Notes: generated by a model not told the origin, from the letters alone. Counted from the first letter of the stretch, positions 13,207-21,947 are shown. The stretch is DNA of 29,953 bases from an uncultured Prevotellaceae bacterium (GCA_937898415.1 CALDLA010000004.1:1-29953), one strand, 5' to 3'. Program-made: numbers and translations.

Positions 13207-15047
13207 TTCCTCGGCTTCCTTCTTGCCCAGCCCTCTTCGCTGAAGTCAGGTTCCTCGCCACGCAGGTCGCGGGGAACTTGGTGCATCAGGTTGCGCCAGT
13301 CGTCCCGCTTGCCTTTATGGTCGCCCCGCTGGCGGGTATCGCCTCGCCGTTCTTTCGGGGAGCGCTCCGTCCGGCCAAAGGACTTCTTGGGCTGCGCCTC
13401 GTTCTTGCCGCCTTCCTCTGCATCATTACAGCGGACGGTGCGACTCTTGAAGCGGATGCCCGTCAGCTGTAGCATCACCTTGCGGGCATCCTTCTCGGGC
13501 ACTTCGAAGTAGCTGATGGTGTCGAGCAGGTCGATATGTCCCACCTCCTGACGACCGCCGACGTAGCGGTTCAGCGTCTGCATCAGTACGCCAGGGAAGA
13601 AACCGTCCTTCTTGCCAAGGTTGATGAAGAGGCGCTTGTAGCCTTTCTGGGTGGTATGGGGGGTATGGGGCGAATGGGACCTCTGGGACGACTGGGATTT
13701 CTGGGAGGACTGGGGGGACAAGGGCTTTTCGAGTTCGGGCGCATCGGCGTAATAGTCCAGGAACTTGCCGAACTCCAAGGAGACGATTTTCTTGATGATT
13801 TCCTCCTTGTCGATATACTCGAAGTAGCGGTTGATGTCCTGCATGAACGGGGCAATCTCCTCATCGTCGACATCGGTCTTCACTATCTCGTCCATCACCT
13901 TGTAGAGCTGCTTCTTGCAGATTTCCTCTGCTTGGGGAATCTCGCCCTCCACGAACTGCTTGCCTATCTCCTTCTCGATGTTGCGAATCTTGTGCTTCTC
14001 CTTCGTGTGGACAATCGAGATGCTGGTGCCCTTCTTGCCGGCACGGCCCGTACGGCCTGAGCGGTGGGTGTAGTTCTCGATGTCGTCGGGCAGTCCGAAG
14101 TTGATGACATGCGTCAGGTCGTCGACGTCGAGTCCTCGGGCCGCCACGTCGGTTGCCACCAGCAACTGAACGGTATGCTGGCGGAACTTCTGCATCGTCA
14201 GGTCGCGCTGCTGTTGCGAGAGGTCGCCGTGCAACGACTCGGCGTTGTAGCCGTCGCGTATCAGTTTGTCGGCCACCTCCTGCGTCTCTAACTTCGTACG
14301 GCAGAAGATGATGGCAAAAATCTTCGGGTTGTAGTCCACGATGCGCTTCAGGGCCAGGTATTTGTCCTTAGCGTGTACCATATAATAGATATGGTTGACG
14401 TTCTCGGCACCCTCATTACGCGAGCCGACGACGATTTCCTCGTAGTCGCGCAGATACTTCTTGGCCACACGCTCCACATCGCGGCTCATCGTGGCCGAGA
14501 ACATCAGCGTAGAGTGGTCTTCGGGCAACGACTCGAAGATCTCGTTGATGGAGTCCGAGAAGCCCATGTTCAGCATCTCGTCGGCCTCGTCGAGCACGAT
14601 GTTCGTCACCTCCTCCAAGTGGGCAAAGCCGCGGTTCTTCAGGTCGATGAGGCGCCCCGGCGTGGCGACGATAATCTGTACACCCTTCTTCAGGGCACGC
14701 ATCTGAGGCTCGATGGCGGCACCGCCGTAGACGGCCTCGATATGGATGTCGTCCATGTACTTGGAGAAGTCGCGCAGGTCGTCGGCTATCTGCAGGCACA
14801 GTTCGCGGGTCGGCGAGAGGACAAGGGCCTGCGTCTCACGCTTGTCCAAGTCAATGCGCTGCAACAACGGCAAGCCGAAGGCCGCCGTCTTTCCCGTTCC
14901 CGTCTGGGCCAGCGCTATCACATCGCGACGCTCACCTAACAGGTAAGGTATTACTGCCTCTTGTACAGGCATGGGCTGTACAAATCCCATCTCTTCAATG
15001 GCGCGGCGAATCTCGCCACAGACGCCTAATTCTTCAAAAGTCTTCAT
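13200..15047 (-). CDS. deaD: DEAD-box ATP-dependent RNA helicase with DbpA-type RNA-binding domain
   Basis: The 615-residue cytoplasmic protein unwinds RNA duplexes using ATP; CsdA/DeaD homologues act in ribosome assembly and cold response. All helicase motifs are visible: AQTGTGKT (47-54), PTREL (79-83), ATPGR (128-132), DEAD (153-156), SAT (184-186), ATDVAARGLD (298-307) and HRSGRTGR (328-335). A DbpA-like RNA-binding domain lies at about 470-540 (FINLGKKDGFFPGVLMQTLN) and is followed by a basic tail rich in Lys and Arg, usual for RNA contact. The linker at about 442-467 (SPQSSQKSQSSQRSHSPHTP) is a simple repeat. The start is 12 bp downstream of the esterase stop on the same strand, so they may be co-transcribed. 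The symbol deaD is by domain layout; cshA is an alternative. Confidence 0.92.
   Translation of the reverse strand: MKTFEELGVCGEIRRAIEEMGFVQPMPVQEAVIPYLLGERRDVIALAQTGTGKTAAFGLPLLQRIDLDKRETQALVLSPTRELCLQIADDLRDFSKYMDDIHIEAVYGGAAIEPQMRALKKGVQIIVATPGRLIDLKNRGFAHLEEVTNIVLDEADEMLNMGFSDSINEIFESLPEDHSTLMFSATMSRDVERVAKKYLRDYEEIVVGSRNEGAENVNHIYYMVHAKDKYLALKRIVDYNPKIFAIIFCRTKLETQEVADKLIRDGYNAESLHGDLSQQQRDLTMQKFRQHTVQLLVATDVAARGLDVDDLTHVINFGLPDDIENYTHRSGRTGRAGKKGTSISIVHTKEKHKIRNIEKEIGKQFVEGEIPQAEEICKKQLYKVMDEIVKTDVDDEEIAPFMQDINRYFEYIDKEEIIKKIVSLEFGKFLDYYADAPELEKPLSPQSSQKSQSSQRSHSPHTPHTTQKGYKRLFINLGKKDGFFPGVLMQTLNRYVGGRQEVGHIDLLDTISYFEVPEKDARKVMLQLTGIRFKSRTVRCNDAEEGGKNEAQPKKSFGRTERSPKERRGDTRQRGDHKGKRDDWRNLMHQVPRDLRGEEPDFSEEGWARRKPRKK
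13645..13722 (-). repeat. In-frame simple repeat within the helicase linker
   Basis: On the plus strand, short degenerate units such as GGTATGGGG and ACTGGGA are repeated for about 78 bp. They encode a Ser, Gln, His and Pro-rich linker between the helicase core and the RNA-binding domain. A length change in multiples of three would be tolerated here. Confidence 0.55.
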
Positions 15048-15059
15048 ATTCTTACCTGA

Positions 15060-17072
15060 TTAGAGTTGCTGTTCGAAAGGACCGACGGGCAGGCCCGTCA
15101 GGCTGTAAGCATTCAACTGGGTGGGGTCGTCCTTCCAGGCATGGCGGACGCGGACGGGATCCTTTATGGGAGAGTCGATGACGACGGTGTTACCCACGGC
15201 ACGTGCCGCAGCATTGGAAAAACGTCCGTCAGCACCGGCAACCTCAAACTCAGAGAGGGCTAAATGGGGGCGCAGCGGCTGGTCGAAGGTCAGCGTGATG
15301 GTCGTTCCCTCTACACGGGTACTGACAATCTCAGGCATCAGCTTCACCTTTTTATCCTGATAGACGGTACGGTCGAAGCAGAGGCCGATGCGCTCAGCCA
15401 CCTCACGTTTGCGCAGGGGATGGATATCGACGGTCTCGCCCAGGTCGATGGCCGAGGCCAATTCCACGTTGTCCATCTTCTTGGCAACAAGCCGCTGGGC
15501 TTCGCGCAGCTGGGCCCAGCCAGAGTTGGGCTGCGGAGTCAGCTGCGGCTGGATGGGCGACGGGTTGCCCGTCTGCTGGCGACCGTCGTGGTTAGCCAGC
15601 TGAACGACGACGAACGGCAGTTCGGGCTGCTGCCAGAGGGCGCGCCAGTTGTTAATCATCATGGTCAGGTAACGCTCATAGGGACGCGGATTGCCGGTAT
15701 TGGACTCGCCCTGATACCACACAATACCCGACAGGGCGTAGGGGGCCAGCGGGTGAAGCACGGCGTTGTAGAGTGTTGTCGGCAAGTTCTGCAGCGAGAC
15801 GTCGGCACTGGGGCACGACGGCATTTCGGCACCGGCGTGGTGCAACCAAGTCGTACTCAGGGGAATGACGTCCGCAGGCATCGGGTTCAAGCTCTGACGG
15901 TCGTCGCCAAAAGCAATGAGGTAAGGCTTTTCAGGAATGAAGTGTACGATGCCATACTTATTGATAAAGCGGATGGTGATGACATTGTCGCCCTCGCGAA
16001 GCAGTCCTTCGGGCAGGTCGTAGCGGCGCGGCGGATACTGGTAGCCCGTACTACCGACCTGACGGCCATTGACGTAGGTGACGTCAGAGTCGAACAACGT
16101 GCCCAGCAGCAGTCGGGCGGGCTTGCCGGCATGCGCCTTATCGACGGTGACATGCTGGCGTAGCCAAATGCTGCCAACAATACCACGATTACCGTTTTTC
16201 GCCCATTCCATCGAGTATTGTTCCACTTTCTGCCACCCCGAATCATCGTAGTCCAAGGCTGTAAAATCGTCCTTCTTACCCGGGTCTTTCTCGTCCAGCA
16301 GTTTGCTCCACTGCTGGTTCATCATCATATTGGCCCGCGTCTGGCTACGAACATATTCATCATTCTGATAGAGACGGGTACGCTCCACAAGGGCGGGATA
16401 GTCCTTGCTCAGCGAGTCAGCACTGATCCAAGCCTCGATAGGGGTACCACCCCAGCTGTTGACGATGACGCCCTGCGGCACACCGCTCTTGTTGAACATC
16501 CGCTGTCCGAGGAAGTAACCCATAGCCGAGAACAGCCAGGCATTCTGCTTCGTAACCGGTTTCCAGTTGATGGTCGTCGGGCGGATGTCATCACGAACGC
16601 CGTGCGTATCAGTCTCATTCTGTACACGGAACAACCGGATCTTCGGGTTCTCGTAGCTGTCGATATCCTTGGTGTACCAGGGGTAGACGCGCTCAATGGT
16701 CACATCGATGTTCGACTGGCCGGACAACAGCCACACGTCGCCGATGAGCACATCACTGAGCACCACTCCTTCACTGTTCACTCCATCACTTTTCACTCCT
16801 TCACTTTTCACTTCCATCGTGTACGGTCCGCCCGCCTTCATCTGCGGCAGGTCCACCCGCCATCGTCCGTCGCTGTCGGCAGTCGTCACCACCTTTTTCT
16901 TATTAAGGGTGACGGTGACCGTCTCGCCGGCGTCAGCCTTTCCCCATACGGGAATGAGTTTGTTACGTTGCAGTACCATGCCGTTCTGGAACAGTTGCGG
17001 CAGTGTCACCTTGGCATCAAGATGTAATGCACAGGCCAGGAATGGCAGCCAGAGGAAAATCCGTTTGTTCAT
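15060..17072 (-). CDS. Secreted sialate O-acetylesterase-family (SASA) carbohydrate esterase
   Basis: This is a 670-residue exported protein with signal MNKRIFLWLPFLACALHLDA. SGNH/SASA features are VWLLSGQSN with the nucleophile Ser at about 120, SWGGTPIEAW, GIVWYQGESN and the C-terminal ETVDIHPLRK carrying the Asp-x-x-His pair. A middle jelly-roll-like part (SDVTYVNGRQVGSTGYQYPP) resembles glycosidase accessory domains. Such enzymes remove O-acetyl groups from sialic acids or from plant xylan; the adjacent xylan operon favours acetyl-xylan as the substrate, which is inference. The ATG at 17072 is chosen for the signal peptide; longer in-frame starts lie upstream of the -7 box. Residues about 88-103 (VKSEGVKSDGVNSEGV) are a simple-repeat insertion just before the catalytic block. 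It is divergent from the transporter. Confidence 0.85.
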   Translation of the reverse strand: MNKRIFLWLPFLACALHLDAKVTLPQLFQNGMVLQRNKLIPVWGKADAGETVTVTLNKKKVVTTADSDGRWRVDLPQMKAGGPYTMEVKSEGVKSDGVNSEGVVLSDVLIGDVWLLSGQSNIDVTIERVYPWYTKDIDSYENPKIRLFRVQNETDTHGVRDDIRPTTINWKPVTKQNAWLFSAMGYFLGQRMFNKSGVPQGVIVNSWGGTPIEAWISADSLSKDYPALVERTRLYQNDEYVRSQTRANMMMNQQWSKLLDEKDPGKKDDFTALDYDDSGWQKVEQYSMEWAKNGNRGIVGSIWLRQHVTVDKAHAGKPARLLLGTLFDSDVTYVNGRQVGSTGYQYPPRRYDLPEGLLREGDNVITIRFINKYGIVHFIPEKPYLIAFGDDRQSLNPMPADVIPLSTTWLHHAGAEMPSCPSADVSLQNLPTTLYNAVLHPLAPYALSGIVWYQGESNTGNPRPYERYLTMMINNWRALWQQPELPFVVVQLANHDGRQQTGNPSPIQPQLTPQPNSGWAQLREAQRLVAKKMDNVELASAIDLGETVDIHPLRKREVAERIGLCFDRTVYQDKKVKLMPEIVSTRVEGTTITLTFDQPLRPHLALSEFEVAGADGRFSNAAARAVGNTVVIDSPIKDPVRVRHAWKDDPTQLNAYSLTGLPVGPFEQQL
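16766..16814 (-). repeat. In-frame TTCACTTTTCACTCC-type simple repeat within the esterase
   Basis: About four units of the TTCACTNTTCACTCC type on the plus strand encode EVKSEGVKSDGVNSEGV. Family members normally run directly from the Ig-like N-terminal domain into the catalytic block here, so this is an extra loop. Confidence 0.6.
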
Positions 17073-17094
17073 AATAGCGTTGTGTTTATTGATG

Positions 17095-17102
17095 CAAATA
17101 TA
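17095..17102 (-). promoter_or_regulatory. -7 box for the esterase gene
   Basis: TATATTTG on the minus strand fits TAnnTTTG and lies 22 bp before the ATG at 17072. No -33 TTTG was found at 19-21 bp, suggesting activator-dependent expression. Confidence 0.45.
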
Positions 17103-17107
17103 CACAT

Positions 17108-17150
17108 TTTCCGCGATGAAATGGTATAAAACGTTTTTTTTTTGCGGAAA
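17108..17150. promoter_or_regulatory. Inverted repeat around a T10 tract between divergent xylan-related genes
   Basis: TTTCCGC (17108-17114) and GCGGAAA (17144-17150) are perfect inverted copies whose centres are 36 bp apart. Between them runs a tract of ten Ts (17134-17143). It sits between the esterase and the transporter -7 boxes, both of which lack a -33 box, so it is a candidate site for a shared activator. Confidence 0.35.
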
Positions 17151-17209
17151 TGAGATATTTTGAAACACAAATGTAACATATAGATAGAGCAAAGTCCGAA
17201 AAATATAGC

Positions 17210-17217
17210 TATCTTTG
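17210..17217 (+). promoter_or_regulatory. -7 box for the xylan-use operon
   Basis: TATCTTTG matches the consensus 34 bp before the ATG at 17252. No TTTG occurs at the -33 position, as expected for a regulated promoter. Confidence 0.5.
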
Positions 17218-17251
17218 CAGTCTGAAAACCTATAAAACTATCAATATCATT

Positions 17252-18655
17252 ATGGAAATGACTGCAAATTCGCAAGAATCGAAAGGCTTTTACAAGCTTT
17301 CGTGGATCCAGCGCATCGGCTTCGGCTCAGGTGACCTGGCTCAGAACCTCATCTTTCAGGTAATCTGTACTTACCTGCTGTTCTTCTACACCGATATCTA
17401 TGGACTGACGCCGTCGGCAGTGGCCGTCATGTTCCTCGTAGGTAACGTGGCCAACGTCATCTGGGACCCCATTGTGGGTGCGCTGATTGACAAGAGCAAT
17501 CCCCGGTACGGTAAATACCGTTCCTATCTGCTGTATGTGGGTATCCCACTTTCGGGCTTCGCCATTTTGTGTTTCTACAATGGTTTCGCACCGTCGCTGA
17601 TTTATGCGTACGTCACCTATATTTCCATGCAACTGCTCTATACGTTTATCAATGTGCCGTACGGAGCCTTGAACTCTTCGCTGACCCGCGATACCAACGA
17701 GATCACCATCCTCACCTCGGTGCGTATGTTCATGGCCAACCTGGGCGGTCTGGCTGTCAACTCCGGTCTGCCGCTGTTTATCGCCCTGATAGCCGGAGCA
17801 CCCTCTGACAGTCTTCCGAAAGACCCGTCGGCATGGTTCACGACGATGACCATTTATGCCATCATCGGTTTCTGTCTGCTCGCCTTCTGCTTCTCGCAGT
17901 GTAAGGAGCGTGTCGTCATGGATGCGAAGTCAACTGAAGATGTGAAGGTCAGCGACCTGTGGATGGAGTTCCTCCGCAACCGCCCCCTGCGCGTTCTCGC
18001 CTTCTTCTTCATCACCGCCTTCGCCATGATGTCGGTCGGCAACGCTGCCGGTGCCTATTTCATGAACAGCAACCTGCACGGTTCGGCCCAGGAACTGTCT
18101 ATCTTCATGGCGCTGGGTTCGATTCCTGCATTCCTGTTCATGCCGCTTGTTCCTTGGTTCAAGCGCATGGTGGGAAAGAAGAATATGTTCTACCTCTTCC
18201 TGAGTGCCGCCATCATCGGTATGGCCATGCTCTACTTCATCTCCAAGATGGAGAGCCCGAGTATGACGATGATTTATGTCGCACAGTTTATCAAGAGCAC
18301 GGGTGTCATCGTGGCTACCGGTTATATGTGGGCACTGGTTCCCGAGGTGATTTCCTACGGTGAGTACACCACCGGCCGCCGTATCTCTGGTATCGTCAAC
18401 GCCCTGACGGGACTGTTCTTCAAGGCCGGTATGACCTTCGGAAGCATTGTCGGCCCGGCTGTCTTGGCATACGTAGGCTATAACAGTGAGGTTATTGACC
18501 AGACTCCTTTTGCCGAGGAGGGTATCCTGTGGCTCGTCTGTGTCATCCCCGCCATCCTGCTGATGCTGGCTATGTTTATCATTTCGAAGTATGAGCTGAC
18601 CGACGAGGTCATTGACGATATCAACAAAAAGATTGAGGAGCGCAGTCATGAATAA
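17252..18655 (+). CDS. GPH-family sugar:cation symporter (MFS)
   Basis: The 467-residue inner-membrane protein has about twelve hydrophobic segments. The opening WIQRIGFGSGDLAQNLIFQ and the loop WDPIVGALIDKSNPRYGKYR match the glycoside-pentoside-hexuronide symporter signature (D-P-x-x-G-x-x-x-D-x-x-x-x-R-x-G-x-x-R). Family members import xylosides, melibiose or glucuronides with Na+ or H+. Being first in an operon with a GH10 xylanase and GH43, it most likely imports xylo-oligosaccharides; the exact substrate is not readable from sequence. A second ATG at 17261 is also possible. The GH10 start codon lies inside its last codons (ATGAATAA, 8-nt overlap). Confidence 0.9.
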   Translation: MEMTANSQESKGFYKLSWIQRIGFGSGDLAQNLIFQVICTYLLFFYTDIYGLTPSAVAVMFLVGNVANVIWDPIVGALIDKSNPRYGKYRSYLLYVGIPLSGFAILCFYNGFAPSLIYAYVTYISMQLLYTFINVPYGALNSSLTRDTNEITILTSVRMFMANLGGLAVNSGLPLFIALIAGAPSDSLPKDPSAWFTTMTIYAIIGFCLLAFCFSQCKERVVMDAKSTEDVKVSDLWMEFLRNRPLRVLAFFFITAFAMMSVGNAAGAYFMNSNLHGSAQELSIFMALGSIPAFLFMPLVPWFKRMVGKKNMFYLFLSAAIIGMAMLYFISKMESPSMTMIYVAQFIKSTGVIVATGYMWALVPEVISYGEYTTGRRISGIVNALTGLFFKAGMTFGSIVGPAVLAYVGYNSEVIDQTPFAEEGILWLVCVIPAILLMLAMFIISKYELTDEVIDDINKKIEERSHE

Positions 18656-19757
18656 GACCACAAAGATACTTTCCCTCTGCTTAGCCATGATGCCATTGGC
18701 GGCTATGGCTCAGCAGGGGTTGAAGGACGCCATCGGCAAATACTGCCTCATCGGCGCCGCCATTAACCAGTGGCAGAGCGACGGACAGGTGCCCGAAGCT
18801 GATGTCATCATGGACCGCCACTTCAACTGCGCCGTAGCCGAGAACTGCATGAAGCCCGAGTCGTTGGCACCCGCCGAGGGTATCTTCGACTTCCGCGTGG
18901 CCGACAAGTTTGTCAGCTACTGCCAGCAGCACAAGCTGAAGGTGCTGGGTCATTGCTTAGTGTGGCACTCGCAGGCTCCCGACTGGTGGTTCACCAACGG
19001 TTATGCCGCCAGTCCTGCCTCGAAGGAGGTGCTGAAGGAGCGAATCATCAAGCACATCAAGACCGTCGTCGGTCACTACAAGGGTCAGGTTCACGGTTGG
19101 GACGTGGTGAACGAAGCCATCGAGGATGACGGCTCGTTCCGCAAGTCACCTTACTATAATCTGTTGGGGGAAGAGTTCATCGAGATTGCCTTCCGCACCG
19201 CCCATGAGGCCGACCCCGATGCCGAACTCTACTACAACGACTACTCGATGGCCGGCCAGGCCAAGCGCGAGGCCGTCTGCCGTCTGGTGAAAAACCTCAA
19301 GGCAAAGGGACTGCGCATCGACGGTGTGGGCATGCAGAGCCACAACGGTCTGGACTATCCCAACTTGGAGGAATACGAGAAGTCGATTGACGCCTTTGCC
19401 GCCTGTGGCGTGAAGGTGATGATTACTGAACTCGACCTCAATGTGCTGCCCAACCCGCAGGGCTTCGGCGGTGCCGATATCGCCCAGAACTTCGAACTAC
19501 AGCAGAAGTATAACCCGTATACCGCCGGACTGCCTGCCGCCAAACAGAAGGAGGTGGATGCGCGCTGGCTGAAACTGTTCAACATCTACTACAAGCACCG
19601 TTCGCAGATCTCACGCATCAACCTGTGGGGGGTCAGCGACGCCGGTTCGTGGCTCAACGGCTGGCCCATCAAGGGACGCACCAACTACCCGCTACTCTTT
19701 GACCGCCAATACAAGGAGAAGCCCGTCATTAACGAAATCATTAAACTCTATCAATAA
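18648..19757 (+). CDS. GH10 endo-1,4-beta-xylanase, exported
   Basis: The 369-residue enzyme has a signal peptide (MNKTTKILSLCLAMMPLAAMA) and a single GH10 TIM-barrel domain, with no binding modules. It retains GHCLVWHSQAPDWW (about 101-114), GWDVVNEAI with the acid/base Glu156, VMITELDLNV with the nucleophile Glu261, and NLWGVSDAGSWLNGWP (about 325-340). It cleaves internal xylan bonds in the periplasm or beyond. The signal lacks a lipobox. The ATG at 18648 overlaps the transporter's last codons by 8 nt, and a start at 18612 would delay the signal peptide, so 18648 is preferred. GH43 follows 12 nt after its stop. The gene could be called xynA by analogy only. Confidence 0.95.
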   Translation: MNKTTKILSLCLAMMPLAAMAQQGLKDAIGKYCLIGAAINQWQSDGQVPEADVIMDRHFNCAVAENCMKPESLAPAEGIFDFRVADKFVSYCQQHKLKVLGHCLVWHSQAPDWWFTNGYAASPASKEVLKERIIKHIKTVVGHYKGQVHGWDVVNEAIEDDGSFRKSPYYNLLGEEFIEIAFRTAHEADPDAELYYNDYSMAGQAKREAVCRLVKNLKAKGLRIDGVGMQSHNGLDYPNLEEYEKSIDAFAACGVKVMITELDLNVLPNPQGFGGADIAQNFELQQKYNPYTAGLPAAKQKEVDARWLKLFNIYYKHRSQISRINLWGVSDAGSWLNGWPIKGRTNYPLLFDRQYKEKPVINEIIKLYQ

Positions 19758-19769
19758 AACTACTGAATT

Positions 19770-20807
19770 ATGGCAAAACTTCCTCGTTACCTATTCCCCA
19801 GTGACTATATGGCCGACCCCTCGGCTAATGTGTTTAACGGACGCCTCTACGTCTATCCCAGCCATGACTGGGATGCCGGCGAATGCTTCGACGACGACGG
19901 CGGACACTTCCAGATGCGCGACTACCACGTGCTGTCGTGGAATGATGTCGAGAATGACGAGGCCACCGACCACGGTGTGATTCTCGATGTAGACCAGGTG
20001 CCCTGGGCCGAAAAGCAGATGTGGGACAACGATGTCGTCGAGAAGGACGGCAAGTACTACCTCATCTTCTCGGCCAAAGGCTACGACGGCGTGTTCCACC
20101 TCGGCGTGGCAGTGGCCGACAAGCCCGAAGGCCCCTTCGTGCCTCAGGAGGCTCCCATCCGCGGTTCGTTCTCTATCGATCCCTGCATGTTCAAGGACGA
20201 CGACGGTCAGATCTACTGCTTCTTTGGCGGACTCTGGGGCGGCCAACTCCAATGGTGGCGCTCGCTCTATCACGGTTTTGAGGCCATCCCCGGCAAGTAT
20301 GGCGATGATAATGGTCTCATCGACCTCGGCCCTGCTCCCGACCACAAGACGCAGCTCTTTGCCAAGCCCGATGCCCCCGCTCTGCCCAGCGCCGTTGTCC
20401 GTATGAGCGACGACGTGCTGCAGTTTGCCGAGGCTCCGCGTCCCGTGCTGGTTCTCGACAAGGACGGTCAGCCCCTGAAGGCCGGCGACCCGCACCGCTT
20501 CTTTGAGGCTTCATGGATGCATAAGTATAATGGTAAGTACTACTTCAGCTACTCCACCGGCGACAGCCACTTCCTATGCTACGCCATCGGCGACTCGCCC
20601 TACGGTCCCTTCACCTATCAAGGGGTCATCCTGGAGCCTGTCGTAGGCTGGACTACCCACCACTCTATTGTGGAGTATAAAGGACAGTGGTATCTGTTCT
20701 ATCACGACTGTGTCCCCTCTAACGACATCACCCACCTGCGTTCACTGAAGGTACAGCGACTCTTCTATAACGAAGACGGCACCATCAAGCCTGTTGTCAA
20801 TGAATAA
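19770..20807 (+). CDS. GH43 glycosidase (beta-xylosidase / alpha-L-arabinofuranosidase), cytoplasmic
   Basis: This 345-residue five-bladed beta-propeller enzyme has no signal peptide. The three GH43 acidic residues are in place: Asp16 in YMADPSANVF (general base), Asp137 in GSFSIDPCMF (pKa modulator) and Glu246 in HRFFEASWMHKYNGKYY (general acid). WTTHHSIVEYKGQWYLFYHD near the end is also family-typical. It would trim imported xylo- or arabinoxylo-oligosaccharides; whether it releases xylose or arabinose cannot be told. It is third in the operon, 12 nt after GH10. The start of the sigma factor overlaps its last codons by 8 nt with the sequence ATGAATAA, identical to the transporter/GH10 junction. 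Confidence 0.93.
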   Translation: MAKLPRYLFPSDYMADPSANVFNGRLYVYPSHDWDAGECFDDDGGHFQMRDYHVLSWNDVENDEATDHGVILDVDQVPWAEKQMWDNDVVEKDGKYYLIFSAKGYDGVFHLGVAVADKPEGPFVPQEAPIRGSFSIDPCMFKDDDGQIYCFFGGLWGGQLQWWRSLYHGFEAIPGKYGDDNGLIDLGPAPDHKTQLFAKPDAPALPSAVVRMSDDVLQFAEAPRPVLVLDKDGQPLKAGDPHRFFEASWMHKYNGKYYFSYSTGDSHFLCYAIGDSPYGPFTYQGVILEPVVGWTTHHSIVEYKGQWYLFYHDCVPSNDITHLRSLKVQRLFYNEDGTIKPVVNE

Positions 20808-21297
20808 GCATCAACTGATATCTGACTATTACGCACTTCACCGGGACGAGCTGTTGGCCTATGCCAGCACTCGTCTGGGTGATACTAACGAGGCCGAAGA
20901 CCTGGTGCAGAACGCCTTTCTGCGCATTCTGACCACCGATAAGCTGCTGTCGGAGCAGACCCTGCCGGCTCTCGTCTTCACCATCTGTCGCAACCTTGTC
21001 AGCGACTACTTCCGTCGCCGTGCCTTCCGCCACGAATACGAGCATTATATCCAAGGTTCGCAGGGTGAAGGAATGTCGATGGAATCGGTGTTTTTTGCAG
21101 CTGACATCGTGGAGCGCATGGAGCGGGGAATGGCCCGCATACCAGCCAACTGCCGCGAAATCTACCGGATGCACATCCTCGGCGGAATGCGCGTCAGCGA
21201 GATTTCAGAGCAGACAGGCGAAAAATACAAAACCGTGGAAAACCGCCTCGGTCTGGCACGTCGCCAGATGCGAAGCTATCTACGCGCAGCCGTATAA
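20800..21297 (+). CDS. ECF-type RNA polymerase sigma factor
   Basis: The 165-residue protein has the two-domain ECF layout. Region 2 includes LLAYASTRLGDTNEAEDLVQNAFLRIL and CRNLVSDYFRRRAF; region 4 includes IPANCREIYRMHILGGMRVSEISEQTGEKYKTVENRLGLARRQM, a helix-turn-helix that reads -35-type boxes. The ATG at 20800 is chosen over a TTG at 20794 and makes an 8-nt overlap with GH43, implying co-translation. ECF factors of Bacteroidota are usually paired with a FecR-like anti-sigma and a SusC receptor; neither is adjacent, and the next gene is convergent. It may autoregulate the xylan operon or control genes elsewhere; targets are unknown. Confidence 0.88.
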   Translation: MNKHQLISDYYALHRDELLAYASTRLGDTNEAEDLVQNAFLRILTTDKLLSEQTLPALVFTICRNLVSDYFRRRAFRHEYEHYIQGSQGEGMSMESVFFAADIVERMERGMARIPANCREIYRMHILGGMRVSEISEQTGEKYKTVENRLGLARRQMRSYLRAAV

Positions 21298-21307
21298 CCT
21301 ATTTACA

Positions 21308-21922
21308 CTATAGCTTGTAGCCAAGCGTCATCACGAGTGTACGGTTTTGCACCGTGTCTTCCCATCCTTTTATCAGCTTGGTGACACCAAGGTTATACCG
21401 TACGTCGAGGGTGATGTGGCTATACTCAAACGACAGTCCGAGGGGAATCGAGAGGTCGAACTTGTTCATCTCCACTTCGTCGTCTTCGAAGAGGATTTCC
21501 ATGACCCGGTCGAAGTCAATTTTCATATCGCCTTCCTCAATCCTGGTCTTGGCCCTGAAGGCGGGCTGCAAACCGGCCTTGACGGCCAGCCCCGGCAACA
21601 CGTAATAGTTGGCCATGAGGGGAACGGCGGCATAGTAGATGTTCATCTTGTACTCATCTTCCTCGTCCTTGATCTTTGCTCCCTGGTCGGTAAAGAGTAC
21701 ACCGGCTGCCAGACTAAACTGGTCGTTGACGAAATACTCATACTCCACACCGTAGGTGAGGTTCACTTTCATTTCGGCACCATCCATGTTGGTCAGCGTA
21801 CTCATAGTGATACCGATACGGGGCTGGATGGTGGACTCGCCTTCCTCATGCTCAGCTAACTGGGCTTTCGCACTCATGGTAGCCATCATGGCGGCTACGG
21901 CTATCATAAAAACCTTTTTCAT
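21308..21922 (-). CDS. Outer membrane beta-barrel protein, paralogue of the one at 1090-1695
   Basis: The 204-residue protein has signal MKKVFMIAVAAMMATMSAKA cleaved before QLAEHEEGE. Like its paralogue it shows PRIGITMSTLTNMDGAEM, a YEYFVNDQFSLAAGVLFTDQGAKI strand pair, GLAVKAGLQPAF, LGLSFEYSHITLDVRYNLGVTKL and a final strand LVMTLGYKL, all features of the OMP_b-brl_2 family with about eight strands. The ATG at 21922 is chosen because it begins the signal peptide and lies 25 bp after the -7 box. The stop (TAG) is 10 bp from the stop of the convergent sigma factor gene. Function is unknown. A functional link with the xylan operon is not supported by the gene order, as it has its own promoter. 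Confidence 0.82.
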   Translation of the reverse strand: MKKVFMIAVAAMMATMSAKAQLAEHEEGESTIQPRIGITMSTLTNMDGAEMKVNLTYGVEYEYFVNDQFSLAAGVLFTDQGAKIKDEEDEYKMNIYYAAVPLMANYYVLPGLAVKAGLQPAFRAKTRIEEGDMKIDFDRVMEILFEDDEVEMNKFDLSIPLGLSFEYSHITLDVRYNLGVTKLIKGWEDTVQNRTLVMTLGYKL

Positions 21923-21947
21923 CTTTGTCGTTTTTTGTTTTACGGTG

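Noticed and set aside
13536..14060. A 174-codon plus-strand frame opposite the helicase
   Set aside because: It is antisense to a gene with every DEAD-box motif in place and has no recognisable domain or promoter.
17073..17192. An esterase start at 17192
   Set aside because: It lies upstream of the -7 box and would bury the signal peptide 40 residues in.
21297..21310. A terminator between the sigma factor and the convergent barrel gene
   Set aside because: The 10-bp gap and flanking bases show no stem followed by a T-run.
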